From: Acanthosepion esculentum
Lineage: Eukaryota; Mollusca; Cephalopoda; Sepiida; Sepiidae
Direction of reading: 5' to 3'
Length of the DNA: 64,000 nt
Assembly (NCBI GenBank): GCA_964036315.1
Contig: OZ038510.1
Span: 83,483,819-83,547,818 of the forward strand
Shown here: positions 1 to 12,149 of the stretch, piece by piece
Position numbering within the stretch: position 1 is the stretch's first letter
Layout: each line of letters begins with the position of its first letter
Program-made: the position numbers and the translations under genes
Notes under the pieces: generated by a model
What the model saw: only the letters and a program-made list of their open reading frames with translations
Databases searched by the model: none
What the model was told of the DNA's origin: nothing

Positions 1-3000
1 TGTATCGTTCATTCATTCTGACTTCTTCCTTTCTTTCTTTCTGTTTTCTTTCTATGTATCGTTCATTCTTTCTTCCTGTCTTATTCCTTACATTCTTTCC
101 TTCTGTTTTTTTCTATGAATCGTTCATTCTTTCTTTCTGTCTTCTTTCTTTCTTTCTGTTTTGTTTCTATGTATCGTTCATTCTTTCTGACTTCTTCCGT
201 TCTTTCTTTCTGTTTTCTTTCTATGTATCGTTCATTCTTTCTTTCTGTCTTATTCCTTACATTCTTTCCTTCTGTTTTTTTCTATGAATCGTTCATTCTT
301 TCTTTCTGTCTTCTTTCTTTCTTTCTGTTTTCTTTCTATGTATCGTTCATTCTTTCTGACTTCTTCCTTTCTTTCTTTCTGTTTTCTTTCTATGTATCGT
401 TCATTCTTTCTTTCTGTCTTATTCCTTACATTCTTTCCTTCTGTTTTTTCTATGAATCGTTCATTCTTTCTTTCTGTCTTCTTTCTTTCTTTCTGTTTTC
501 TTTCTATGTATCGTTCATTCTTTCTGACTTATTGCTTTCTTTCTTTCTGTTTTCTTTCTATGTATCGTTAATTCTTTCTTTCTGTCTTATTCCTTACATT
601 CTTTCCTTCTGTTTTTTTCTATGAATCGTTCATTCTTTCTTTCTGTCTTCTTGCTTTCTTTCTGTTTTCTTTCTATGTATCGTTCATTCTTTCTGACTTC
701 TTCCTTTCTTTCATTCTGTTTTCTTTCTATGTATCGTTAATTCTTTCTTTCTGTCTTATTCCTTACATTCTTTCCTTCTGTTTTTTTCTATGAATCGTTC
801 ATTCTTTCTTTCTGTCTTCTTTCTTTCTTTCTGTTTTCTTTCTATGTATCGTTCATTCTTTCTGACTTCTTCCGTTCTTTCTTTCTGTTTTCTTTCTATG
901 TATCGTTCATTCTTTCTTTCTGTCTTCTTTCTTTCTTTCTGTTTTCTTTCTATGTATCGGTCATTCTTTCTGACTTCTTGCTTTCTTTCTTTCTGTTTTC
1001 TTTCTATGTATCGTTCATTCTTTCTTTCTGTCTTATTCCTTACATTCTTTCCTTCTGTTTTTTTCTATGAATCGTTCATTCTTTCTTTCTGTCTTCTTTC
1101 TTTCTTTCTGTTTTCTTTCTATGTATCGTTCATTCTTTCTGACTTCTTCCGTTCTTTCTTTCTGTTTTCTTTCTATGTATCGTTCATTCTTTCTTTCTGT
1201 CTTATTCCTTACATTCTTTCATTCTGTTTTTTTCTATGAATCGTTCATTCTTTCTTTCTGTCTTCTTTCTTTCTTTCTGTTTTGTTTCTATGTATCGTTC
1301 ATTCTTTCTGACTTCTTCCGTTCTTTCTTTCTGTTTTCTTTCTATGTATCGTTCATTCTTTCTTTCTGTCTTATTCCTTACATTCTTTCCTTCTGTTTTT
1401 TTCTATGAATCGTTCATTCTTTCTTTCTGTCTTCTTTCTTTCTTTCTGTTTTCTTTCTATGTATCGTTCATTCTTTCTGACTTCTTCCTTTCTTTCTTTC
1501 TGTTTTCTTTCTATGTATCGTTAATTCTTTCTTTCTGTCTTATTCCTTACATTCTTTCCTTCTGTTTTTTTCTATGAATCGTTCATTCTTTCTTTCTGTC
1601 TTCTTTCTTTCTTTCTGTTTTCTTTCTATGTATCGTTCATTCTTTCTGACTTCTTCCGTTCTTTCTTTCTGTTTTCTTTCTATGTATCGTTCATTCTTTC
1701 TTTCTGTCTTCTTTCTTTCTTTCTGTTTTCTTTCTATGTATCGGTCATTCTTTCTGACTTCTTGCTTTCTTTCTTTCTGTTTTCTTTCTATGTATCGTTC
1801 ATTCTTTCTTTCTGTCTTATTCCTTACATTCTTTCATTCTGTTTTTTTCTATGAATCGTTCATTCTTTCTTTCTGTCTTCTTTCTTTCTTTCTGTTTTCT
1901 TTCTATGTATCGTTCATTCTTTCTGACTTCTTCCTTTCTTTCTTTCTGTTTTCTTTCTATGTATCGTTCATTCATTCTGACTTCTTCCTTTCTTTCTTTC
2001 TGTTTTCTTTCTATGTATCGTTCATTCTTTCTGATTTCTTGCTTTCTTTCTTTCTGTTTGCTTTCTATGTATCGTTCATTCTTTCTTTCTGTCTTATTCC
2101 TTACATTCTTTCCTTCTGTTTTTTTCTATGAATCGTTCATTCTTTCTTTCTGTCTTCTTTCTTTCTTTCTGTTTTCTTTCTATCTATCGTTCATTCTTTC
2201 TGACTTCTTCCGTTCTTTCTTTCTGTTTTCTTTCTATGTATCGTTCATTCTTTCTTTCTGTCTTATTCCTTACATTCTTTCCTTCTGTTTTTTTCTATGA
2301 ATCGTTCATTCTTTCTTTCTGTCTTCTTTCTTTCTTTCTGTTTTGTTTCTATGTATCGTTCATTCTTTCTGACTTCTTCCGTTCTTTCTTTCTGTTTTCT
2401 TTCTATGTATCGTTCATTCTTTCTTTCTGTCTTATTCCTTACATTCTTTCCTTCTGTTTTTTTCTATGAATCGTTCATTCTTTCTTTCTGTCTTCTTTCT
2501 TTCTTTCTGTTTTCTTTCTATGTATCGTTCATTCTTTCTGACTTCTTCCTTTCTTTCTTTCTGTTTTCTTTCTATGTATCGTTCATTCTTTCTTTCTGTC
2601 TTATTCCTTACATTCTTTCCTTCTGTTTTTTCTATGAATCGTTCATTCTTTCTTTCTGTCTTCTTTCTTTCTTTCTGTTTTCTTTCTATGTATCGTTCAT
2701 TCTTTCTGACTTATTGCTTTCTTTCTTTCTGTTTTCTTTCTATGTATCGTTAATTCTTTCTTTCTGTCTCATTCCTTACATTCTTTCCTTCTGTTTTTTT
2801 CTATGAATCGTTCATTCTTTCTTTCTGTCTTCTTGCTTTCTTTCTGTTTTCTTTCTATGTATCGTTCATTCTTTCTGACTTCTTCCTTTCTTTCATTCTG
2901 TTTTCTTTCTATGTATCGTTAATTCTTTCTTTCTGTCTTATTCCTTACATTCTTTCCTTCTGTTTTTTTCTATGAATCGTTCATTCTTTCTTTCTGTCTT

Positions 3001-3692
3001 CTTTCTTTCTTTCTGTTTTCTTTCTATGTATCGTTCATTCTTTCTGACTTCTTCCGTTCTTTCTTTCTGTTTTCTTTCTATGTATCGTTCATTCTTTCTT
3101 TCTGTCTTCTTTCTTTCTTTCTGTTTTCTTTCTATGTATCGGTCATTCTTTCTGACTTCTTGCTTTCTTTCTTTCTGTTTTCTTTCTATGTATCGTTCAT
3201 TCTTTCTTTCTGTCTTATTCCTTACATTCTTTCCTTCTGTTTTTTTCTATGAATCGTTCATTCTTTCTTTCTGTCTTCTTTCTTTCTTTCTGTTTTCTTT
3301 CTATGTATCGTTCATTCTTTCTGACTTCTTCCGTTCTTTCTTTCTGTTTTCTTTCTATGTATCGTTCATTCTTTCTTTCTGTCTTATTCCTTACATTCTT
3401 TCATTCTGTTTTTTTCTATGAATCGTTCATTCTTTCTTTCTGTCTTCTTTCTTTCTTTCTGTTTTGTTTCTATGTATCGTTCATTCTTTCTGACTTCTTC
3501 CGTTCTTTCTTTCTGTTTTCTTTCTATGTATCGTTCATTCTTTCTTTCTGTCTTATTCCTTACATTCTTTCCTTCTGTTTTTTTCTATGAATCGTTCATT
3601 CTTTCTTTCTGTCTTCTTTCTTTCTTTCTGTTTTCTTTCTATGTATCGTTCATTCTTTCTGACTTCTTCCTTTCTTTCTTTCTGTTTTCTTT
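1..3692. repeat. 2,182-bp-offset tandem segmental copy within the satellite
   Basis: The pattern of unit variants in 1-1,510 recurs at 2,183-3,692 with a constant offset of 2,182 bp. I saw one substitution (tgtcttattcc near 588 against tgtctcattcc near 2,770). The match ends where gttaattc near 1,511 meets gttcattc near 3,693. The left limit is cut by the window, so the duplicated block is at least 1.5 kb long. Confidence 0.85.
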
Positions 3693-6390
3693 CTATGTAT
3701 CGTTCATTCTTTCTTTCTGTCTTATTCCTTACATTCTTTCCTTCTGTTTTTTCTATGAATCGTTCATTCTTTCTTTCTGTCTTCTTTCTTTCTTTCTGTT
3801 TTCTTTCTATGTATCGTTCATTCTTTCTGACTTATTGCTTTCTTTCTTTCTGTTTTCTTTCTATGTATCGTTAATTCTTTCTTTCTGTCTTATTCCTTAC
3901 ATTCTTTCCTTCTGTTTTTTTCTATGAATCGTTCATTCTTTCTTTCTGTCTTCTTTCTTTCTTTCTGTTTTCTTTCTATGTATCGTTCATTCTTTCTGAC
4001 TTCTTCCTTTCTTTCTTTCTGTTTTCTTTCTATGTATCGTTAATTCTTTCTTTCTGTCTTATTCCTTACATTCTTTCCTTCTGTTTTTTTCTATGAATCG
4101 TTCATTCTTTCTTTCTGTCTTCTTTCTTTCTTTCTGTTTTCTTTCTATGTATCGTTCATTCTTTCTGACTTCTTCCGTTCTTTCTTTCTGTTTTCTTTCT
4201 ATGTATCGTTCATTCTTTCTTTCTGTCTTCTTTCTTTCTTTCTGTTTTCTTTCTATGTATCGGTCATTCTTTCTGACTTCTTGCTTTCTTTCTTTCTGTT
4301 TTCTTTCTATGTATCGTTCATTCTTTCTTTCTGTCATATTCCTTACATTCTTTCATTCTGTTTTTTTCTATGAATCGTTCATTCTTTCTTTCTGTCTTCT
4401 TTCTTTCTTTCTGTTTTCTTTCTATGTATCGTTCATTCTTTCTGACTTCTTCCTTTCTTTCTTTCTGTTTTCTTTCTATGTATCGTTCATTCATTCTGAC
4501 TTCTTCCTTTCTTTCTTTCTGTTTTCTTTCTATGTATCGTTCATTCTTTCTGATTTCTTGCTTTCTTTCTTTCTGTTTGCTTTCTATGTATCGTTCATTC
4601 TTTCTTTCTGTCTTATTCCTTACATTCTTTCCTTCTGTTTTTTTCTATGAATCGTTCATTCTTTCTTTCTGTCTTCTTTCTTACTTTCTGTTTTCTTTCT
4701 ATCTATCGTTCATTCTTTCTGACTTCTTCCGTTCTTTCTTTCTGTTTTCTTTCTATGTATCGTTCATTCTTTCTTTCTGTCTTATTCCTTACATTCTTTC
4801 CTTCTGTTTTTTTCTATGAATCGTTCATTCTTTCTTTCTGTCTTCTTTCTTTCTTTCTGTTTTCTTTCTATGTTTCGTTCATTCTTTCTGACTTCTTCCT
4901 TTCTTTCTTTCTGTTTTCTTTCTATGTATCGTTCATTCTTTCTTTCTGTCTTATTCCTTACATTCTTTCCTTCTGTTTTTTTCTATGAATCGTTCATTCT
5001 TTCTTTCTGTCTTCTTTCTTTCTTTCTGTTTTCTTTCTATGTATCGTTCATTCTTTCTGACTTATTGCTTTCTTTCTTTCTGTTTTCTTTCTATGTATCG
5101 TTAATTCTTTCTTTCTGTCTTATTCCTTACATTCTATCCTTCTGTTTTTTTCTATGAATCGTTCATTCTTTCTTTCTGTCTTCTTTCTTTCTTTCTGTTT
5201 TCTTTCTATGTATCGTTCATTCTTTCTGACTTCTTCCTTTCTTTCTTTCTGTTTTCTTTCTATGTATCGTTCATTCTTTCTTTCTGTCTTATTCCTTACA
5301 TTCTTTCCTTCTGTTTTTTCTATGAATCGTTCATTCTTTCTTTCTGTCTTCTTTCTTTCTTTCTGTTTTCTTTCTATGTATCGTTCATTCTTTCTGACTT
5401 ATTGCTTTCTTTCTTTCTGTTTTCTTTCTATGTATCGTTAATTCTTTCTTTCTGTCTTATTCCTTACATTCTTTCCTTCTGTTTTTTTCTATGAATCGTT
5501 CATTCTTTCTTTCTGTCTTCTTTCTTTCTTTCTGTTTTCTTTCTATGTATCGTTCATTCTTTCTGACTTCTTCCTTTCTTTCTTTCTGTTTTCTTTCTAT
5601 GTATCGTTAATTCTTTCTTTCTGTCTTATTCCTTACATTCTTTCCTTCTGTTTTTTTCTATGAATCGTTCATTCTTTCTTTCTGTCTTCTTTCTTTCTTT
5701 CTGTTTTCTTTCTATGTATCGTTCATTCTTTCTGACTTCTTCCGTTCTTTCTTTCTGTTTTCTTTCTATGTATCGTTCATTCTTTCTTTCTGTCTTCTTT
5801 CTTTCTTTCTGTTTTCTTTCTATGTATCGGTCATTCTTTCTGACTTCTTGCTTTCTTTCTTTCTGTTTTCTTTCTATGTATCGTTCATTCTTTCTTTCTG
5901 TCTTATTCCTTACATTCTTTCATTCTGTTTTTTTCTATGAATCGTTCATTCTTTCTTTCTGTCTTCTTTCTTTCTTTCTGTTTTCTTTCTATGTATCGTT
6001 CATTCTTTCTGACTTCTTCCTTTCTTTCTTTCTGTTTTCTTTCTATGTATCGTTCATTCATTCTGACTTCTTCCTTTCTTTCTTTCTGTTTTCTTTCTAT
6101 GTATCGTTCATTCTTTCTGATTTCTTGCTTTCTTTCTTTCTGTTTGCTTTCTATGTATCGTTCATTCTTTCTTTCTGTCTTATTCCTTACATTCTTTCCT
6201 TCTGTTTTTTTCTATGAATCGTTCATTCTTTCTTTCTGTCTTCTTTCTTTCTTTCTGTTTTCTTTCTATCTATCGTTCATTCTTTCTGACTTCTTCCGTT
6301 CTTTCTTTCTGTTTTCTTTCTATGTATCGTTCATTCTTTCTTTCTGTCTTATTCCTTACATTCTTTCCTTCTGTTTTTTTCTATGAATCG
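3587..6390. repeat. 1,567-bp-offset tandem copy
   Basis: Unit variants at 3,587-4,820 recur at 5,154-6,387 with an offset of 1,567 bp. The shared block includes the rare ABABC unit and the tttgctttctatg and tatctatcg variants. A few substitutions differ (tgtcatattcc near 4,335 against tgtcttattcc near 5,902). Confidence 0.8.
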
Positions 6391-9300
6391 TTCATTCTTT
6401 CTTTCTGTCTTCTTTCTTTCTTTCTGTTTTGTTTCTATGTATCGTTCATTCTTTCTGACTTCTTCCGTTCTTTCTTTCTGTTTTCTTTCTATGTATCGTT
6501 CATTCTTTCTTTCTGTCTTATTCCTTACATTCTTTCCTTCTGTTTTTTTCTATGAATCGTTCATTCTTTCTTTCTGTCTTCTTTCTTTCTTTCTGTTTTC
6601 TTTCTATGTTTCGTTCATTCTTTCTGACTTCTTCCTTTCTTTCTTTCTGTTTTCTTTCTATGTATCGTTCATTCTTTCTTTCTGTCTTATTCCTTACATT
6701 CTTTCCTTCTGTTTTTTTCTATGAATCGTTCATTCTTTCTTTCTGTCTTCTTTCTTTCTTTCTGTTTTCTTTCTATGTATCGTTCATTCTTTCTGACTTA
6801 TTGCTTTCTTTCTTTCTGTTTTCTTTCTATGTATCGTTAATTCTTTCTTTCTGTCTTATTCCTTACATTCTTTCCTTCTGTTTTTTTCTATGAATCGTTC
6901 ATTCTTTCTTTCTGTCTTCTTTCTTTCTTTCTGTTTTCTTTCTATGTATCGTTCATTCTTTCTGACTTCTTCCTTTCTTTCTTTCTGTTTTCTTTCTATG
7001 TATCGTTCATTCTTTCTTTCTGTCTTATTCCTTACATTCTTTCCTTCTGTTTTTTTCTATGAATCGTTCATTCTTTCTTTCTGTCTTCTTTCTTTCTTTC
7101 TGTTTTCTTTCTATGTATCGTTCATTCTTTCTGACTTATTGCTTTCTTTCTTTCTGTTTTCTTTCTATGTATCGTTAATTCTTTCTTTCTGTCTTATTCC
7201 TTACATTCTTTCCTTCTGTTTTTTTCTATGAATCGTTCATTCTTTCTTTCTGTCTTCTTTCTTTCTTTCTGTTTTCTTTCTATGTATCGTTCATTCTTTC
7301 TGACTTCTTCCGTTCTTTCTTTCTGTTTTCTTTCTATGTATCGTTCATTCTTTCATGCTGTCTTATTACTTACATTCTTTCCTTCTGTTTTTTTCTATGA
7401 ATCGTTCATTCTTTCTTTCTGTCTACTTTCTTTCTTTCTGTTTTCTTTCTATGTATCGTTCATTATTTCTGACTTCTTCCTTTCTGTTTTCTTTCTATGT
7501 ATCGTTAATTCTTTCTTTCTGTCTTATTCCTTACATTCTTTCCTTCTGTTTTTTTCTATGAATCGTTCATTCTTTCTTTCTGTCTTCTTTCTTTCTTTCT
7601 GTTTTCTTTCTATGTATCGTTCATTATTTCTGACTTCTTCCGTTCTTTCTTTCTGTTTTCTTTCTATGTATCGTTCATTCTTTCTTTCTGTCTTATTCCT
7701 TACATTCTTTCATTCTGTTTTTTTCTATGAATCGTTCATTCTTTCTTTCTGTCTTCTTTCTGTTTTCTTTCTATGTATCGTTCATTCTTTCTGACATATT
7801 GCTTTCTTTCTTTCTGTTTTCTTTCTATGTATCGTTAATTCTTTCTTTCTGTCTTATTCCTTACATTCTTTCCTTCTGTTTTTTTCTATGAATCGTTCAT
7901 TCTTTCTTTCTGTCTTCTTTCTTTCTTTCTGTTTTCTTTCTATGTATCGTTCATTCTTTCTGACTTATTGCTTTCTTTCTTTCTGTTTTCTTTCTATGTA
8001 TCGTTAATTCTTTCTTTCTGTCTTATTCCTTACATTCTTTCCTTCTGTTTTTTTCTATGAATCGTTCATTCTTTCTTTCTGTCTTCTTTCTTTCTTTCTG
8101 TTTTCTTTCTATGTATCGTTCATTCTTTCTGACTTCTTCCGTTCTTTCTTTCTGTTTTCTTTCTATGTATCGTTCATTCTTTCATGCTGTCTTATTCCTT
8201 ACATTCTTTCCTTCTGTTTTTTTCTATGAATCGTTCATTCTTTCTTTCTGTCTTCTTTCTTTCTTTCTGTTTTCTTTCTATGTATCGTTCATTCTTTCTG
8301 ACTTCTTCCGTTCTTTCTTTCTGTTTTCTTTCTATGTATCCTTCATTCTTTCTTTCTGTCTTATTCCTTACATTCTTTCATTCTGTTTTTTTCTATGAAT
8401 CGTTCATTCTTTCTTTCTGTCTTCTTTCTTTCTTTCTGTTTTCTTTCTATGTATCGTTCATTCTTTCTGACTTCTTCCGTTCTTTCTTTCTGTTTTCTTT
8501 CTATGTATCGTTAATTCTTTCTTTCTGTCTTATTCCTTACATTCTTTCCTTCTGTTTTTTTCTATGAATCGTTCATTCTTTCTTTCTGTCTTCTTTCTTT
8601 CTGTTTTCTTTCTATGTATCGTTCATTCTTTCTGACTTCTTCCTTTCTTTGTTTCTGTTTTCTTTCTATGAATCGTTCATTCTTTCTTTCTGTCTTCTTT
8701 CTTTCTTTCTGTTTTCTTTCTATGTATCGTTCATTCTTTCTTTCTGTCTTATTCCTTACATTCTTTCCTACTGTTTTTTTCTATGGATCGTTCATTCTTT
8801 CTTTCTGTCTTCTTTCTTTCTTTCTGTTTTCTTTCTATGTATCGTTCATTCTTTCTGATTTCTTGCTTTCTTTCTTTCTGTTTTCTTTCTATGTATCGTT
8901 CATTCTTTCTTTCTGTCTTATTCCTTACATTCATTCCTTCTGTTTTTTTCTATGAATCGTTCATTCTTTCTTTCTGTCTTCTTTCTTTCTTTCTGTTTTC
9001 TTTCTATGTATCGTTCATTCTTTCTGACTTCTTCCGTTCTTTCTTTCTGTTTTCTTTCTATGTATCGTTCATTCTTTCTTTCTGTCTTATTCCTTACATT
9101 CTTTCATTCTGTTTTTTTCTATGAATCGTTCATTCTTTCTTTCTGTCTTCTTTCTTGCTTTCTGTTTTCTTTCTATGTATCGTTCATTCTTTCTGACTTC
9201 TTCCTTTCTTTCTTTCTGTTTTCTTTCTATGTATCGTTCATTCTTTCTTTCTGTCTTATTCCTTACATTCTTTCCTTCTGTTTTTTTCTATGAATCGTTC

Positions 9301-12149
9301 ATTCTTTCTTTCTGTGTTCTTTCTTTCTTTCTGTTTCTTTCTATGTATCGTTCATTCTTTCTGACTTATTGCTTTCTTTCTTTCTGTTTTCTTTCTATGT
9401 ATCGTCAATTCTTTCTTTCTCTCTTATTCCTTACATTCTTTCCTTCTGTTTTTTTCTATGAATCGTTCATTCTTTCTTTCTGTCTTCTTTCTTTCTTTCT
9501 GTTTTCTTTCTATGTATCGTTCATTCTTTCTTTCTGTCTTATTCCTTACATTCTTTCCTTCTGTTTTTTTCTATGAATCGTTCATTCTTTCTTTCTGTCT
9601 TCTTTCTTTCTTTCTGTTTTCTTTCTATGTATCGTTCATTCTTTCTGACTTCTTCCGTTCTTTCTTTCTGTTTTCTTTCTATGTATCGTTCATTCTTTCT
9701 TTCTGTCTTATTCCTTACATTCTTTCATTCTGTTTTTTTCTATGAATCGTTCATTCTTTCTTTCTGTCTTCTTTCTTTCTTTCTGTTTTGTTTCTATGTA
9801 TCGTTCATTCTTTCTGACTTCTTCCGTTCTTTCTTTCTGTTTTCTTTCTATGTATCGTTCATTCTTTCTTTCTGTCTTATTCCTTACATACTTTCCTTCT
9901 GTTTTTTTCTATGAATCGTTCATTCTTTCTTTCTGTCTTCTTTCTTGCTTTCTGTTTTCTTTCTATGTATCGTTCATTCTTTCTGACTTCTTCCTTTCTT
10001 TCTTTCTGTTTTCTTTCTATGTATCGTTCATTCTTTCTTTCTGTCTTATTCCTTACATTCTTTCCTTCTGTTTTTTTCTATGAATCGTTCATTCTTTCTT
10101 TCTGTCTTCTTTCTTTCTTTCTGTTTCTTTCTATGTATCGTTCATTCTTTCTGACTTATTGCTTTCTTTCTTTCTGTTTTCTTTCTATGTATCGTTAATT
10201 CTTTCTTTCTCTCTTATTCCTTACATTCTTTCCTTCTGTTTTTTTCTATGAATCGTTCATTCTTTCTTTCTGTCTTCTTTCTTTCTTTCTGTTTTCTTTC
10301 TATGTATCGTTCATTCTTTCTTTCTGTCTTATTCCTTACATTCTTTCCTTCTGTTTTTTTCTATGAATCGTTCATTCTTTCTTTCTGTCTTCTTTCTTTC
10401 TTTCTGTTTTCTTTCTATGTATCGTTCATTCTTTCTGACTTCTTCCTTTCTTTGTTTCTGTTTTCTTTCTATGAATCGTTCATTCTTTCTTTCTGTCTTC
10501 TTTCTTTCTTTCTGTTTTCTTTCTATGTATCGTTCATTCTTTCTTTCTGTCTTATTCCTTACATTCTTTCCTACTGTTTTTTTCTATGGATCGTTCATTC
10601 TTTCTTTCTGTCTTCTTTCTTTCTTTCTGTTTTCTTTCTATGTATCGTTCATTCTTTCTTTCTGTCTTATTCCTTACATTCTTTCATTCTGTTTTTTTCT
10701 ATGAATCGTCATTCTTTCTTTCTGTCTTCTTTCTTTCTTTCTGTTTTCTTTCTATGTATCGTTCATTCTTTCTGACTTCTTCCTTTCTTTCTTTCTGTTT
10801 TCTTTCTATGTATCGTTCATTCATTCTGACTTCTTCCTTTCTTTCTTTCTGTTTTCTTTCTATGTATCGTTCATTCTTTCTGATTTCTTGCTTTCTTTCT
10901 TTCTGTTTTCTTTCTATGTATCGTTCATTCTTTCTTTCTGTCTTATTCCTTACATTCATTCCTTCTGTTTTTTTCTATGAATCGTTCATTCTTTCTTTCT
11001 GTCTTCTTTCTTTCTTTCTGTTTTCTTTCTATGTATCGTTCATTCTTTCTGACTTCTTCCGTTCTTTCTTTCTGTTTTCTTTCTATGTATCGTTCATTCT
11101 TTCTTTCTGTCTTATTCCTTACATTCTTTCATTCTGTTTTTTTCTATGAATCGTTCATTTTTTTCTTTCTGTCTTCTTTCTTGCTTTCTGTTTTCTTTCT
11201 ATGTATCGTTCATTCTTTCTGACTTCTTCCTTTCTTTCTTTCTGTTTTCTTTCTATGTATCGTTCATTCTTTCTTTCTGTCTTATTCCTTACATTCTTTC
11301 CTTCTGTTTTTTTCTATGAATCGTTCATTCTTTCTTTCTGTGTTCTTTCTTTCTTTCTGTTTCTTTCTATGTATCGTTCATTCTTTCTGACTTATTGCTT
11401 TCTTTCTTTCTGTTTTCTTTCTATGTATCGTTAATTCTTTCTTTCTCTCTTATTCCTTACATTCTTTCCTTCTGTTTTTTTCTATGAATCGTTCATTCTT
11501 TCTTTCTGTCTTCTTTCTTTCTTTCTGTTTTCTTTCTATGTATCGTTCATCCTTTCTTTCTGTCTTATTCCTTACATTCTTTCCTTCTGTTTTTTTCTAT
11601 GAATCGTTCATTCTTTCTTTCTGTCTTCTTTCTTTCTTTCTGTTTTCTTTCTATGTATCGTTCATTCTTTCTGACTTCTTCCGTTCTTTCTTTCTGTTTT
11701 CTTTCTATGTATCGTTCATTCTTTCTTTCTGTCTTATTCCTTACATTCTTTCATTCTGTTTTTTTCTATGAATCGTTCATTCTTTCTTTCTGTCTTCTTT
11801 CTTTCTTTCTGTTTTGTTTCTATGTATCGTTCATTCTTTCTGACTTCTTCCGTTCTTTCTTTCTGTTTTCTTTCTATGTATCGTTCATTCTTTCTTTCTG
11901 TCTTATTCCTTACATTCTTTCCTTCTGTTTTTTTCTATGAATCGTTCATTCTTTCTTTCTGTCTTCTTTCTTGCTTTCTGTTTTCTTTCTATGTATCGTT
12001 CATTCTTTCTGACTTCTTCCTTTCTTTCTTTCTGTTTTCTTTCTATGTATCGTTCATTCTTTCTTTCTGTCTTATTCCTTACATTCTTTCCTTCTGTTTT
12101 TTTCTATGAATCGTTCATTCTTTCTTTCTGTCTTCTTTCTTTCTTTCTG

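Noticed and set aside
4059..4337. Minus-strand Lys/Arg/Glu-rich frames in the satellite (also 8,749-8,934, 10,699-10,959 and 51,841-52,029)
   Set aside because: They are the reverse complement of the CT-rich units. No start context, domain or conservation independent of the repeat is visible.
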